Positions 1-7,313 of a stretch of DNA of 11,542 nucleotides are shown here, in pieces. Every line of letters starts with the position of its first letter. The stretch's first letter is position 1. The notes under the pieces were generated by a model. That model did not search any database. It saw only the letters and a list, made by a program, of their open reading frames with translations, and was not told the DNA's origin. A program made the translations under genes and the position numbers. The stretch is from NCBI GenBank assembly GCA_022848785.1, contig JAJISK010000020.1, positions 1-11,542 of the forward strand. The letters are read 5' to 3'. Source of the stretch: Thermoplasmatota archaeon. GTDB taxonomy: Archaea; Thermoplasmatota; Thermoplasmata; RBG-16-68-12; JAJISG01.

Positions 1-544
1 CCTCTTCAGGACGACAGTCCGCCTTCGCGAGGGCACGGCGGAAGATTGCCGGGTCCGGCTTGGCCCGTCCTGTCTCCTCGGAGGTCGTGATGGAATCCAG
101 GAATCGGTCGAGAGGGAAGACGTAGAGGCAGATCTGGAGGAAGTCCTCGTCGATGTCGGAAACAAGACCCAGGTGGACATCGAATCCTCGAAGTCCTCCC
201 AGAACCTCCTCGGTCTCCGGGAACATCTGGAGCCAACGAAGGTGCTCCTTCCAATACGCCGCCTGGAAGGCCTCCCAGTGCTCTTCCTCGAGGACGCGGC
301 CTTCCTCCCGGAGAATCTGGCTCAGCGCCTCTCGATTCATGACGCGGTCCACCTTCCATCTCGTCCCGAGCTGTCGGATGCGCTCCTGGTGGAGGCGCTC
401 GTAGCGTTCCCACAGTTTCTCCTCGGAGAGGCTGACGTCCGCGGCTTCCCGGAAGGAACGGACGATGGCACGGTGGGCCCGATGATCGCTCGCGGGATCG
501 AGGAGCGTGCCCCCCAGGTCGAGAAAGACCGCCCTCCAGGGCAC
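1..544 (-). CDS. HAD-superfamily hydrolase, C-terminus beyond the window
   Basis: Haloacid-dehalogenase-like hydrolase; the 181 visible codons lack the last part of the fold. Motif I is FLDLGGTLLD near residues 7-16 with the nucleophile Asp9. A helical cap follows (about 20-110). Motif II is LVSD (Ser129) and motif III is the Lys of AKPDP (Lys162). The acidic motif IV is not in the window. Motif I has Gly at position +2, where typical HAD phosphatases have the general-acid Asp, so a plain phosphatase role is uncertain. The start is GTG at 544, directly after the TAG stop of the adenosylhomocysteinase gene (545-547) and in the same frame. No later start would keep motif I, so GTG is the only reasonable choice. 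The two genes are almost certainly one transcript. The substrate cannot be told from the sequence. Confidence 0.85.
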   Translation of the reverse strand, partial: MPWRAVFLDLGGTLLDPASDHRAHRAIVRSFREAADVSLSEEKLWERYERLHQERIRQLGTRWKVDRVMNREALSQILREEGRVLEEEHWEAFQAAYWKEHLRWLQMFPETEEVLGGLRGFDVHLGLVSDIDEDFLQICLYVFPLDRFLDSITTSEETGRAKPDPAIFRRALAKADCRPEE

Positions 545-1780
545 CTAGGTTCCCGCCTGCCAGGAATCCACGTATCGACGCTGGTCCTCGGTCAGGGCGT
601 CAATGGAAACTCCCAGGGTTTCGAGGCGAATCCGAGCGACTCGCTCGTCGATTTCCGGCGGGACCGGGTGGACCCGTGCCTCCATCTTGGCACCCTCTCG
701 ATGGAGAAGGTCCACGGCGAGGGCCTGGAGTGCAAAGCTCGTGTCCATGATCTCCACGGGATGGCCCTGCCCCGCAACCAGGTTGATGAGGCGTCCCTCC
801 CCCAACAGATAGGCCTTTCGCCCGTCCGTGAAGCGGTACTCTTCCACGTGCTCCCGCACCTGCCTTCGGGAGGTGGCCAGCTTTTCCAGGTCCGCCTTAG
901 AAATCTCCACGTCGAAGTGGCCGGCGTTGGCCAAGACGCATCCGTCCTTCAGAACCCGCAAGTGGTCCTCTCGCACGACGTCCGTGACCCCCGTTGCGGT
1001 GATGATGAAGTCGGAGCGGGCGGCGGCGTCGCGGAGTGGCATGACCTCGAAGCCGTCCATGCGGGCCTCCACCGCCTTGACGGCGTCGATTTCGGTGACC
1101 GTGACGCGGGACCCCATGCCTCGGGCCCGGAGGGCGATGCCCCGCCCGACCCATCCGTATCCCACCACCGTGACGACCTTGCCAGCCAGCAACAGATTCG
1201 TGGCGGACATGATGCCATCGAGGGTGGACTGTCCCGTGCCGTAGCGGTTGTCGAAGAGGAATTTCATCTTGGCATCGTTGACGTCCACCACCGGGAAGCG
1301 CAAGGCTCCCTCTCGCTCCATCGCACGAAGGCGAACGACCCCCGTCGTGGTTTCCTCCGTCCCCCCCTCCACATCTTCTACCACGTCCTTCCGTTCGGTA
1401 TGCAGGAGCCGTGTCAGGTCCCCGCCGTCGTCCATGACGAGGGTGGGTTCCACGTCCAGGATCTTGTGGAGGGCCTCGTAGTACTCCTCCCGGGTCTGTC
1501 CACGCCGAGCGAAGCACACAAGTTCGAACTTCTCCCGCAGCGCCTCCGCAACGGCGTCGTCGGTGGTTAGGGGGTTGCAGGAGCTCACGACCACCTGGGC
1601 GCCCGCCTCCCGGAGCCGCAGGGCGAGGACGGCGGTTTTTGCCTCCAGGTGCATGGCCATGCTGACCCGCGCTCCCTTGAGGGCCTGGCTCTCCACGAGG
1701 TCCCGGGTCGCCTCTCGGAGCACCGACATGTGATCCTGGGCCCAGCCGATTCGGAGGACCCCCTTCTCCACCGGATCCAT
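545..1780 (-). CDS. ahcY: Adenosylhomocysteinase (S-adenosylhomocysteine hydrolase)
   Basis: Cytosolic NAD-dependent enzyme that splits S-adenosylhomocysteine into adenosine and homocysteine, removing the inhibitory by-product of SAM methylation. The 411 residues match the usual archaeal length. Family landmarks appear in order: His44 in AMHLEAKTAV, SSCNPL (66-71), VMDDGGDLT (115-123), TEETTTGV (141-148), Lys173 and Asp177-Asn178 in KFLFDN, the Rossmann loop VVGYGWVGRG (205-214), AGHFDVEI (286-293) and GQGHPVEIMD near 337-346. The catalytic and NAD-contacting segments look intact. The ATG at 1780 is preferred because an ATATA box lies 24-28 nt upstream, right for a leaderless mRNA. The ATG at 1792 is in frame but too close to that box. 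In some methanogens the homologue prefers S-inosylhomocysteine, which cannot be excluded. It heads the pair with the HAD gene. Confidence 0.96.
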   Translation of the reverse strand: MDPVEKGVLRIGWAQDHMSVLREATRDLVESQALKGARVSMAMHLEAKTAVLALRLREAGAQVVVSSCNPLTTDDAVAEALREKFELVCFARRGQTREEYYEALHKILDVEPTLVMDDGGDLTRLLHTERKDVVEDVEGGTEETTTGVVRLRAMEREGALRFPVVDVNDAKMKFLFDNRYGTGQSTLDGIMSATNLLLAGKVVTVVGYGWVGRGIALRARGMGSRVTVTEIDAVKAVEARMDGFEVMPLRDAAARSDFIITATGVTDVVREDHLRVLKDGCVLANAGHFDVEISKADLEKLATSRRQVREHVEEYRFTDGRKAYLLGEGRLINLVAGQGHPVEIMDTSFALQALAVDLLHREGAKMEARVHPVPPEIDERVARIRLETLGVSIDALTEDQRRYVDSWQAGT

Positions 1781-1801
1781 GGGAGTCACCATTGGGGGCG
1801 T

Positions 1802-1810
1802 CGTATATGG
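1802..1810 (-). promoter_or_regulatory. TATA-like box of the adenosylhomocysteinase gene
   Basis: On the minus strand the sequence reads CCATATACG. Its ATATA core (1808-1804) is 24-28 nt before the ATG at 1780, the normal distance from an archaeal TATA box to the transcription start. This implies a leaderless mRNA beginning at or near the ATG. No SD sequence is needed. Confidence 0.55.
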
Positions 1811-1918
1811 ACTTCCGCCGGCCAGGAAATCGACCTGCCTGACCGTTGGCCCTCGGAGGAGCTGAGACCGTCCCACCCCTCGAGGCTCATTCCTGTGCCT
1901 GATAGCCGTCGCGAAACC

Positions 1919-1923
1919 TTTAA
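1919..1923 (+). promoter_or_regulatory. Candidate TATA-like box of the helical zinc-ribbon gene
   Basis: TTTAA centred about 41 nt before the ATG at 1962, within the 181-bp divergent region 1781-1961. With normal box-to-start spacing, transcription would begin near 1946 and leave a leader of about 15 nt. A weak GTGAGG (1946-1951) could act as SD. Nothing else in this intergenic stretch stands out. Confidence 0.35.
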
Positions 1924-1961
1924 CCACAGACCTAGGGAACTCGCTGTGAGGCGTTGTTCCC

Positions 1962-3542
1962 ATGCAGGAGACGTCCCAGGAACGAGTGCACGTAGTGCGA
2001 ATGCACCTCGAGAGCCTCAGCGAAGAGGAGCTTCGCGAACTCGCGCAAGACCACGCCATCGACCTGACGGGTCTCGAGGTTCGGGAAGACATTCTCGAGG
2101 TCATTTCCATCCATCCCGGAATCGCATCCATTCTCGAGTTGGAAGACGGATCGACCATGGAGGAACCCGCTCCCGAGCCCGAGGGGCCTCACAAGGAAGA
2201 CGAGGCCCATGCGGAAGAGGCGCCTCCGGAGGAGCCCGAGCATCAGGAAGAGGTACCTCCGGAAGAATCCCACGAGCCCGAGGCACAGGTTAAGTCGGCT
2301 GCGGGCCTGAGGGATCACCTGAAGGCGGCCCTGCGCACCACGATCGACCTGTCGGGTCCCTCCCAGTACCTATCGGAAACCGTCTCGAAGTTCCGTGGAA
2401 AGGGGTTCGATGGAGCCATCCTCACGGCTCGGGACGCTGTCCACCAGATGGAGGAGCGGTCTAAGGAGTACGTGGAGACCAGCTGGGCCTTTGCGATCGC
2501 GTCCGCCGAGCAGATCTGGGGGACCTCCAAGAAGTCCTCAAAGCCCGGTCAGAAGGTCAAGAAGGTCCTCAAGGAGGCGAGCATCCTCTTCCAAGAGGGC
2601 AACGTCATGGAAAGTACAGCCCTCCTCGAGAAGTTGACCGACGCCACCCTCTCCCTCTACGAGAAGGAGATGGAGAAGGCGAGGGAGCACGTGGCCGCCC
2701 AAGAGAAGGCCCTGGAGAACATCGAGGCCATGGGCGGCGACATCGCCCGCGCCCGTGCCATGGTGAACAAGGCCGGCACCGCCCTCGAGGAGAACCGCCG
2801 GTTCGATTACCTCGGGGTCATCCAGGGAGCGGACGAGCTGGTCCACCAAGCCCGAGAGATCCGAATCGAGGAGATTCGGGAGGCCGTGGATTCCGTAGAG
2901 GGGGTCATCGAAGAGGCCCGGTCCATCGGCGCCGACGTCGATGAGGCCTCGGATCTTCTGGCGCAAGTCCGGGAGGCGGTGGAGGCCTCGGAGTTTGCCC
3001 AGGCCCACGACCTCGTGAACCGGGCCGAGCGCGTTTCCTTGGAGGCCCAGAAGGCGCACATGGAACGTGTTTCCGATTTGCGGGATCGACAGCTCAGCCA
3101 GGTGAAGGAGCTCATCGGACAGATCAAGCCCCTGATCGACCGCGCCCGAGCCGAGGGTTTCGAGGCCAAGGAGGCCATCGAAGATCTCAAAGCGGCCCTG
3201 GAGCACGTGAAGTCCAACGATTACGTGAACGCCCTCCTCCGCGCGAAGAGGGCCTACCGAGCCGTCAAGTCCTTCCAGAGCGAGGTCGAAGCGTCCAAGC
3301 TCGCCGACTCGGCCCTGGCTGAGGAAGAGCAGGCGCTCCCCGCGCCGCCCGAGGCCCCTGAAGTACCGGAGATGCCTCCGGAACCAGTCGCGGCCGCGGA
3401 GGCCATGCCCGAGGAAGCGGGGGAGCTTCCCACGGCGCCAAAGCAGGTGGCCTGCCCCCGATGCGGTTCCGTCAGCGTCGAGGTGGGTTCACGGCGGAAG
3501 GCACAATGCCAGAGCTGCGGTAGGAAGTTCCGAGCTCGGTAG
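1962..3542 (+). CDS. Large helical protein with SAP-like N-terminus, tandem helical repeats and C-terminal zinc ribbon
   Basis: A 526-residue protein not matched to a named family; no enzyme motif was found. Residues about 18-65 (LSEEELRELAQDHAIDLTGL onward) resemble a small SAP-like or HeH helical domain, which often binds nucleic acid. Residues about 66-110 are a Glu/Pro-rich disordered linker. Residues about 110-450 are almost wholly helical, with repeated hairpins starting near 254, 319 and 395 that share a pattern of Gly-acidic, Ala-rich helix, aromatic, Ala-rich helix. A second Pro/Glu linker (about 455-490) leads to a zinc ribbon with Cys498, Cys501, Cys516, Cys519 and a basic tail. 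There is no signal peptide or membrane segment, so it is probably cytosolic. A scaffold or nucleic-acid-associated role is inference. It is divergent from the adenosylhomocysteinase gene and ends 6 bp from the convergent zinc-finger gene. Confidence 0.85.
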   Translation: MQETSQERVHVVRMHLESLSEEELRELAQDHAIDLTGLEVREDILEVISIHPGIASILELEDGSTMEEPAPEPEGPHKEDEAHAEEAPPEEPEHQEEVPPEESHEPEAQVKSAAGLRDHLKAALRTTIDLSGPSQYLSETVSKFRGKGFDGAILTARDAVHQMEERSKEYVETSWAFAIASAEQIWGTSKKSSKPGQKVKKVLKEASILFQEGNVMESTALLEKLTDATLSLYEKEMEKAREHVAAQEKALENIEAMGGDIARARAMVNKAGTALEENRRFDYLGVIQGADELVHQAREIRIEEIREAVDSVEGVIEEARSIGADVDEASDLLAQVREAVEASEFAQAHDLVNRAERVSLEAQKAHMERVSDLRDRQLSQVKELIGQIKPLIDRARAEGFEAKEAIEDLKAALEHVKSNDYVNALLRAKRAYRAVKSFQSEVEASKLADSALAEEEQALPAPPEAPEVPEMPPEPVAAAEAMPEEAGELPTAPKQVACPRCGSVSVEVGSRRKAQCQSCGRKFRAR

Positions 3543-3548
3543 GTCTGC

Positions 3549-3701
3549 CTACTTCTTGACCCGAATCCGGGTGTCGATGAACAGGCTCCCGCCGTGCTCC
3601 TCTTGGTTGTGTTTCCACGCCTCGATGTAGGTGTCGAACTCCGGGAGGGCGATCATGGTCTGCTGGCACTTGAGACAGATGTAGGTCTTGTCCGTAGCCA
3701 C
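3549..3701 (-). CDS. Small C2H2-like zinc-finger protein, 50 residues
   Basis: A short gene reading (GTG)ATDKTYICLKCQQTM and ending FIDTRIRVKK. Cys9 and Cys12 form a CxxC knuckle, and His31 and His36 follow in WKHNQEEHGG, giving a Cys2-His2 zinc-finger-like layout. The protein is ordered and lacks low complexity, the codon pattern is normal, and GGAAGG lies a few bases before the GTG start. These support a real gene despite its length. It sits between the convergent helical protein (6-bp gap between stops) and the helicase upstream on the same strand (66-bp gap), so it may be read from its own promoter or by read-through from the helicase. Function unknown; single small fingers of this type in archaea often bind DNA or protein. 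Confidence 0.72.
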   Translation of the reverse strand: MATDKTYICLKCQQTMIALPEFDTYIEAWKHNQEEHGGSLFIDTRIRVKK

Positions 3702-3733
3702 GCGCCTTCCCGCTTCGCTACCCGCGGCCCTCC

Positions 3734-3739
3734 AAAAAA
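3734..3739 (-). terminator. T6 tract: candidate helicase terminator, or weak promoter element
   Basis: Six consecutive T residues on the minus strand, 28-34 nt after the helicase TAA at 3768. Archaeal RNA polymerase commonly terminates on such T tracts. The same tract is about 36 nt before the GTG of the 50-residue zinc-finger gene, so it might instead act as a poor TATA element for it. The two roles cannot be separated by eye. Confidence 0.35.
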
Positions 3740-3767
3740 GGGTTTCGTCGTCGGAATCGGCGCCCCC

Positions 3768-6611
3768 TTAGGCGCTGTCCCAGTACTGGCGGGTCGTAAT
3801 GAAGTGAAGCTTTGCGTCGAGGAGATCCTGGTAAAACTCCTCGTCCTCGTCGTGCATCTTGGCGAGGACACGGCTGGCCGTCTGGGGGCCGATACCGTAG
3901 ACGGAGAGGGCGACAACCGCACGCCGTCCATAGGAGAGAACCATATCTGCCGATTGCCGCGTCCGGGTGAGGACCTTCACCTCCTCCTCGCTCAAGGACT
4001 CCCGCTCCATTTTCTTCAGAAGCGCCCCTCGGATGAAATCGGTAGACCACTGGACCAGGCCCAGGAGGCCGGTTCCGCACTCCCGACACGTCGGCTTCTC
4101 CCCTAGCTCCTTGATTATTCGTCCCTCGTGGAGTTTCCCGCACTCCATGCAGAGTAAGTTGACAAGTTCGTGGTCCAAGTAGGCCCGCATTCGCTGGAGG
4201 TTGTCCTCCCCCTCCGGGGCCAGGAGATCCGGATGTTCAACGTAGCGCCGAATCATCGGGTATCCCAGGGGGCTGGGTCGTTCGCTCTTGAGCGTCTCGA
4301 CCCGAATCTCCCCCTCGGCGAGACGGACGTAGAAGTCCCTCACCCCTTGCAAGTCGAGGTGGTCGGTCGTCACCTCCCGTATCGCCTCTTCGTGGATGGG
4401 GCTGCCTCGAAATCGGAGAGGCAGGTCACGCAGCTCCTCCGCCTTGAGGAAGAGGCCTCGCTGCAAGGCGCCGAACCGTTCCGCGATGAACTTCAGGTAG
4501 TAGCCAAGGGCCGTTCTCTCGTTCAGGACCACCTCGAGGGTGCGGTTCACGTCCTCGGAGGAAAGGCGGAGCAGCTGTTCTGCTAGGGCGTCTAGGTCCA
4601 GTTCTTTCACGTCGGAGGTGAGCTCCAGCAAGATCCGGTATCCGTCAAACCACCAGAACCGGAGCAGATTGTCCTGAGACAGCACCTCTTCGAAGAGTTC
4701 GCCCAAGGTGCTGTTGATCCGCTCCCCCAAGTGGGTGTGGAAGATGAGGTAGCGCTCGAAGCCCTCCACCAGGACCTGACGGTCCGTCGGAACCGGTGCT
4801 TGGGCGTCCTGTTGGGCCCGGATGCCCTTCACGATCTTCTGGATGGCCGGCTTCTCCGCCGGCCACTCCTTGCGCAGGCGAATGGAAAGGTCATTCGTGT
4901 CTTCTCGGGCGAGGCCGTCGCCTACCGCTCCCCGAAGTCGTCCGACGTCTTGGGCTACTTCGAAGGGAATGGGAAGGAGTTCCCCGTCCCATCGGGCGAC
5001 GAGGGCGCGCGGGTCCCCGACCGGGTTCACGTAGACGAACCCATCCTCCGCGATCTTCTCCATCGTCCATGCCCTTCCCTTCACGACGAAATTCAGCCCG
5101 ACTCGAGCCTTCTTCGCCATGAATTCGTCCCCCAGGAGGCCCACCCGTTGCTGGGTGGTCAAGTCGACCACCGGCCACAGCCGTTCGTCCGGGATGGTGG
5201 AAAGGTTCTCGAAGTAGTAGCGCCGCCCCCTGCCGGTCACGACCCACTCCTCCTCCTCATCCCGGACGGTTCGGAGTTTCCGGAGCAGTTCGAGTACCGA
5301 CTCGAGGGTCGCGTCCGGGACTGCGCGATAGGGATCCGCTCCCCGGACGATGGTTCGGGCTGTCGACAGGCTGCCCCGTCCCCCTTCGTCCAAAAAGATG
5401 CCTACGAGCTGATGGGCCAGGACGTCAAGGGGGGCCTGGGGGATCGGGACCGGCTCCACCCGTCCTTCGCGGGCCCGAGCCACGATGGCCACGGATTCCA
5501 GGACCTCTTCGGGCGACAGGGCGAGGATAACCCCCTCGGAGGTCCGATCCAGGGTGTGTCCCGACCGTCCCACGCGCTGCACCAGGCTCGAGACCTGGCG
5601 CGGCGACATGTACTGAATTACGAAGTCCACGGCCCCGATGTCGAGGCCCAGTTCCAGGGTCGAGGTGCACACGAGCCCTTTCAGCTTACCCGCCTTGAAG
5701 TCATCCTCCGTCCGCGTCCGTTCCTCGCGCGGAAGAGAACCGTGGTGGACGGCGAGTCCGGGCAGAAACAGGTTGAACTTCGAGCCCAATGCCTCGGCGT
5801 TGGCCCGGCTGTTCACGAAGATGAGGCTGGCCTCGTGCTCCTCGATCTGTTCCGCCATCCGGTTCGCCACCGCGGCCCGCTCTGGGGAGGTGTAGAGGAG
5901 GCGAGCCAGCTCGTAGTCGTCCTCCAGCGGTTCCGGGTGTTCGACGTAGTAGTGGACCTCCTTGTCCGCCTCTACGTTGAGGACTCGAGCGGGCGTCCCG
6001 GATCCGACGAGGAATCTGCCAATCTCTTCGGGGTTGCCCACGGTTGCGGAGAGACCAATCACCTGGAACGCCCCCGCGAGGCGCCTTAGGCGCTCCAGGC
6101 CCACAGCCATCTGAACCCCCCGACGGTTGCCCGCGAGCTGATGGAGCTCGTCCACAACCACCCATCGCACGTCCTCCAGGTGTCGGCGCATGAGGCTTCC
6201 CGGGAGGATGGCCTGCAAGCTCTCCGGAGTGGTTATCAGCATGTCCGGGGGCTTCACGGCCTGCCTCCGGCGATCACGGGTCGGGGTGTCCCCGTGGCGC
6301 ACCTCGACGGCGAAGTCGAGCGTCTCGGCCCAGCCCTCGATCCGTCGGAGCATGTCCCGATTCAGGGCGCGGAGAGGGGTGATGTAAAGGAGGGAGATCC
6401 CGTCCCCTTTCCTCTTCTTGAGGAGGTCAAAGATCGGGAGGAGGACGGCCTCGGTCTTCCCGCTCCCGGTGGGGGCGATGAGCAGCACGTTTTCGCCCGC
6501 GAGAATCTCCGGGATGGCGACCTCTTGCGGGGGCGTAGGGGTGCGCAAGCCCCGCTCCTCCAGGGCTCGTTGGATGTCTTCCGACAGCTCCCGAAAGGTG
6601 CCGAGACTCAC
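3768..6611 (-). CDS. lhr: Lhr-family superfamily 2 ATP-dependent helicase
   Basis: A 947-residue DExH helicase. Motifs in order: Q-like TPPQ (about 26-29), Walker A APTGSGKT (46-53), ITPLRALNRD (77-86), TTPES (127-131), DELH (154-157), LSATVGNP, FVNSRANAEAL, TSTLELGLDIG and QRVGRSGH. After the RecA domains comes the winged-helix and Lhr-core region, including LTTQQRVGLLGDEF. The tail has four cysteines (Cys821, 824, 842, 845) and then a helix-hairpin-helix-like YGIGPQTASRVL near 905. The family unwinds RNA:DNA hybrids and branched DNA, and archaeal members are tied to recombination repair or RNA processing; which applies here is unknown. The GTG at 6611 is chosen because a TATA-like TTCAAATAG lies about 25 nt upstream. 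A longer reading frame continues to 7202 but is antisense to the Nudix gene. It is divergent from that gene. Confidence 0.93.
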   Translation of the reverse strand: MSLGTFRELSEDIQRALEERGLRTPTPPQEVAIPEILAGENVLLIAPTGSGKTEAVLLPIFDLLKKRKGDGISLLYITPLRALNRDMLRRIEGWAETLDFAVEVRHGDTPTRDRRRQAVKPPDMLITTPESLQAILPGSLMRRHLEDVRWVVVDELHQLAGNRRGVQMAVGLERLRRLAGAFQVIGLSATVGNPEEIGRFLVGSGTPARVLNVEADKEVHYYVEHPEPLEDDYELARLLYTSPERAAVANRMAEQIEEHEASLIFVNSRANAEALGSKFNLFLPGLAVHHGSLPREERTRTEDDFKAGKLKGLVCTSTLELGLDIGAVDFVIQYMSPRQVSSLVQRVGRSGHTLDRTSEGVILALSPEEVLESVAIVARAREGRVEPVPIPQAPLDVLAHQLVGIFLDEGGRGSLSTARTIVRGADPYRAVPDATLESVLELLRKLRTVRDEEEEWVVTGRGRRYYFENLSTIPDERLWPVVDLTTQQRVGLLGDEFMAKKARVGLNFVVKGRAWTMEKIAEDGFVYVNPVGDPRALVARWDGELLPIPFEVAQDVGRLRGAVGDGLAREDTNDLSIRLRKEWPAEKPAIQKIVKGIRAQQDAQAPVPTDRQVLVEGFERYLIFHTHLGERINSTLGELFEEVLSQDNLLRFWWFDGYRILLELTSDVKELDLDALAEQLLRLSSEDVNRTLEVVLNERTALGYYLKFIAERFGALQRGLFLKAEELRDLPLRFRGSPIHEEAIREVTTDHLDLQGVRDFYVRLAEGEIRVETLKSERPSPLGYPMIRRYVEHPDLLAPEGEDNLQRMRAYLDHELVNLLCMECGKLHEGRIIKELGEKPTCRECGTGLLGLVQWSTDFIRGALLKKMERESLSEEEVKVLTRTRQSADMVLSYGRRAVVALSVYGIGPQTASRVLAKMHDEDEEFYQDLLDAKLHFITTRQYWDSA

Positions 6612-6626
6612 GTAAAAGCCACGCGA

Positions 6627-6646
6627 GGAGGCTATTTGAAGCCTCC
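6627..6646. promoter_or_regulatory. Bidirectional promoter: dyad with a TATA-like centre
   Basis: A perfect 7-bp inverted repeat, GGAGGCT (6627-6633) and AGCCTCC (6640-6646), surrounds ATTTGA. On the minus strand the centre reads TTCAAATAG, about 25 nt before the helicase GTG at 6611. On the plus strand it is about 37 nt before the Nudix ATG at 6673, which has its own SD. One box may therefore serve both genes, and a protein bound to the dyad would be expected to block both. Confidence 0.5.
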
Positions 6647-6660
6647 CGGGTTCCCAGAAC

Positions 6661-6666
6661 GAGGAG
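6661..6666 (+). promoter_or_regulatory. Shine-Dalgarno site of the Nudix gene
   Basis: GAGGAG ends 6 nt before the ATG at 6673. It supports that start and a short leader, in contrast to the leaderless helicase gene on the other strand. Confidence 0.6.
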
Positions 6667-6672
6667 CGAGCC

Positions 6673-7236
6673 ATGGAGGTCTGGGAGGAGGAGCTCAAGG
6701 AGAAACTCCAGCAGGATGAGCCCGAGGCGCCCCACGACGCTCCTTTTGCTGCCGTTGCCCTCCTCCTCCGGCGGCTCCACGAGCCGGAAGGGCTTTTGAT
6801 TCGCCGAAACGAGCGGGAGGATGACCCCTGGTCCGGCCAAATCGCCCTGCCGGGCGGCATGCACGATCGCCGGGACCGCTCGCCGCTGGAGACGGCCCGC
6901 CGTGAGACGTGGGAAGAGGTGTCGCTCGACGTCACCGAGAGCTTCGCGTTCCTCGGGAGGTTGCCCCGCGTCCGTCCTGTAAACGTCTCCCAACTCACCG
7001 TGTTCCCGTACGTCTTCTCCTCACGAGAGGAGGTAACACCTCGCCCAGGGTCGGAGGTCCAGGCGACCTTCTGGGCTTCCCTCCCCGCCTTGCGATCTTC
7101 TCGGACGACCCAGACGGTCCACGCCGCCGGCCGCGAGTTCCGCGTTCCAGCGTACATGTTCGAGGGCCACGTGGTGTGGGGTCTCACGTATCGGATCCTC
7201 ACGACCCTGTTCGACCTGGGACCCGAATTCCTCTAA
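6673..7236 (+). CDS. Nudix hydrolase of the CoA pyrophosphatase (NudL) type
   Basis: A 187-residue Nudix enzyme. Nudix hydrolases cleave nucleoside diphosphates linked to another group; the NudL branch splits coenzyme A and its derivatives into phosphopantetheine and adenosine 3',5'-bisphosphate. The stretch LLIRRN...DPWSGQIALPGG (41-62) followed by MHDRRDRSPLETARRETWEE (63-82) matches the NudL layout: a GQ-x-x-x-PGG approach, then Asp-rich spacing and an Ser-Pro before RE-x-x-EE (Arg77, Glu78, Glu81, Glu82). The first Glu of the classical box is absent, as is usual in this branch. Late segments such as HVVWGLTYRIL also fit. The CoA specificity is inferred, and another nucleotide substrate is possible. 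Cytosolic, no signal. SD GAGGAG precedes the ATG. It converges on the zincin gene. Confidence 0.88.
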   Translation: MEVWEEELKEKLQQDEPEAPHDAPFAAVALLLRRLHEPEGLLIRRNEREDDPWSGQIALPGGMHDRRDRSPLETARRETWEEVSLDVTESFAFLGRLPRVRPVNVSQLTVFPYVFSSREEVTPRPGSEVQATFWASLPALRSSRTTQTVHAAGREFRVPAYMFEGHVVWGLTYRILTTLFDLGPEFL

Positions 7237-7272
7237 GAGGGCCCTGCCTCCCCCGTCCCCGACCGACGAAGA

Positions 7273-7293
7273 AAACGGCGTCTCCCTGGGAGA
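7273..7293 (-). terminator. Candidate terminator of the zincin-like gene
   Basis: After the TAG at 7316-7314, the minus strand carries a perfect 6-bp inverted repeat, TCTCCC and GGGAGA with one base between (7293-7281), and then a short TTTT (7276-7273). Hairpin plus weak T tract is suggestive but the T run is short. It lies between convergent genes, where termination is expected. Confidence 0.3.
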
Positions 7294-7313
7294 TTGATCG
7301 GCCCCCTGCCGGT

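Noticed and set aside
545..547. TAG read as pyrrolysine to fuse adenosylhomocysteinase and HAD protein
   Set aside because: TAG also ends the helical protein, the small zinc finger and the zincin gene at sensible places, and the following GTG plus motif I fit a normal second gene. No pyrrolysine genes are in the window.
173..1570. 465-codon open frame on the plus strand
   Set aside because: It is the antisense shadow of the adenosylhomocysteinase and HAD genes in GC-rich DNA, with no recognisable domain and no SD.
1781..2158. N-terminal extension of adenosylhomocysteinase to 537 residues
   Set aside because: It would overlap the divergent helical-protein gene and cross both promoters; the TATA-like box and usual family length support the ATG at 1780.
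4731..6089. 452-codon open frame on the plus strand
   Set aside because: It is antisense to the Lhr helicase, whose motifs are clear on the other strand; its own protein shows no domain.
6612..7202. N-terminal extension of the helicase to 1144 residues
   Set aside because: The added part is antisense to the Nudix gene and has no helicase feature; the box at 6636 fits the GTG at 6611.
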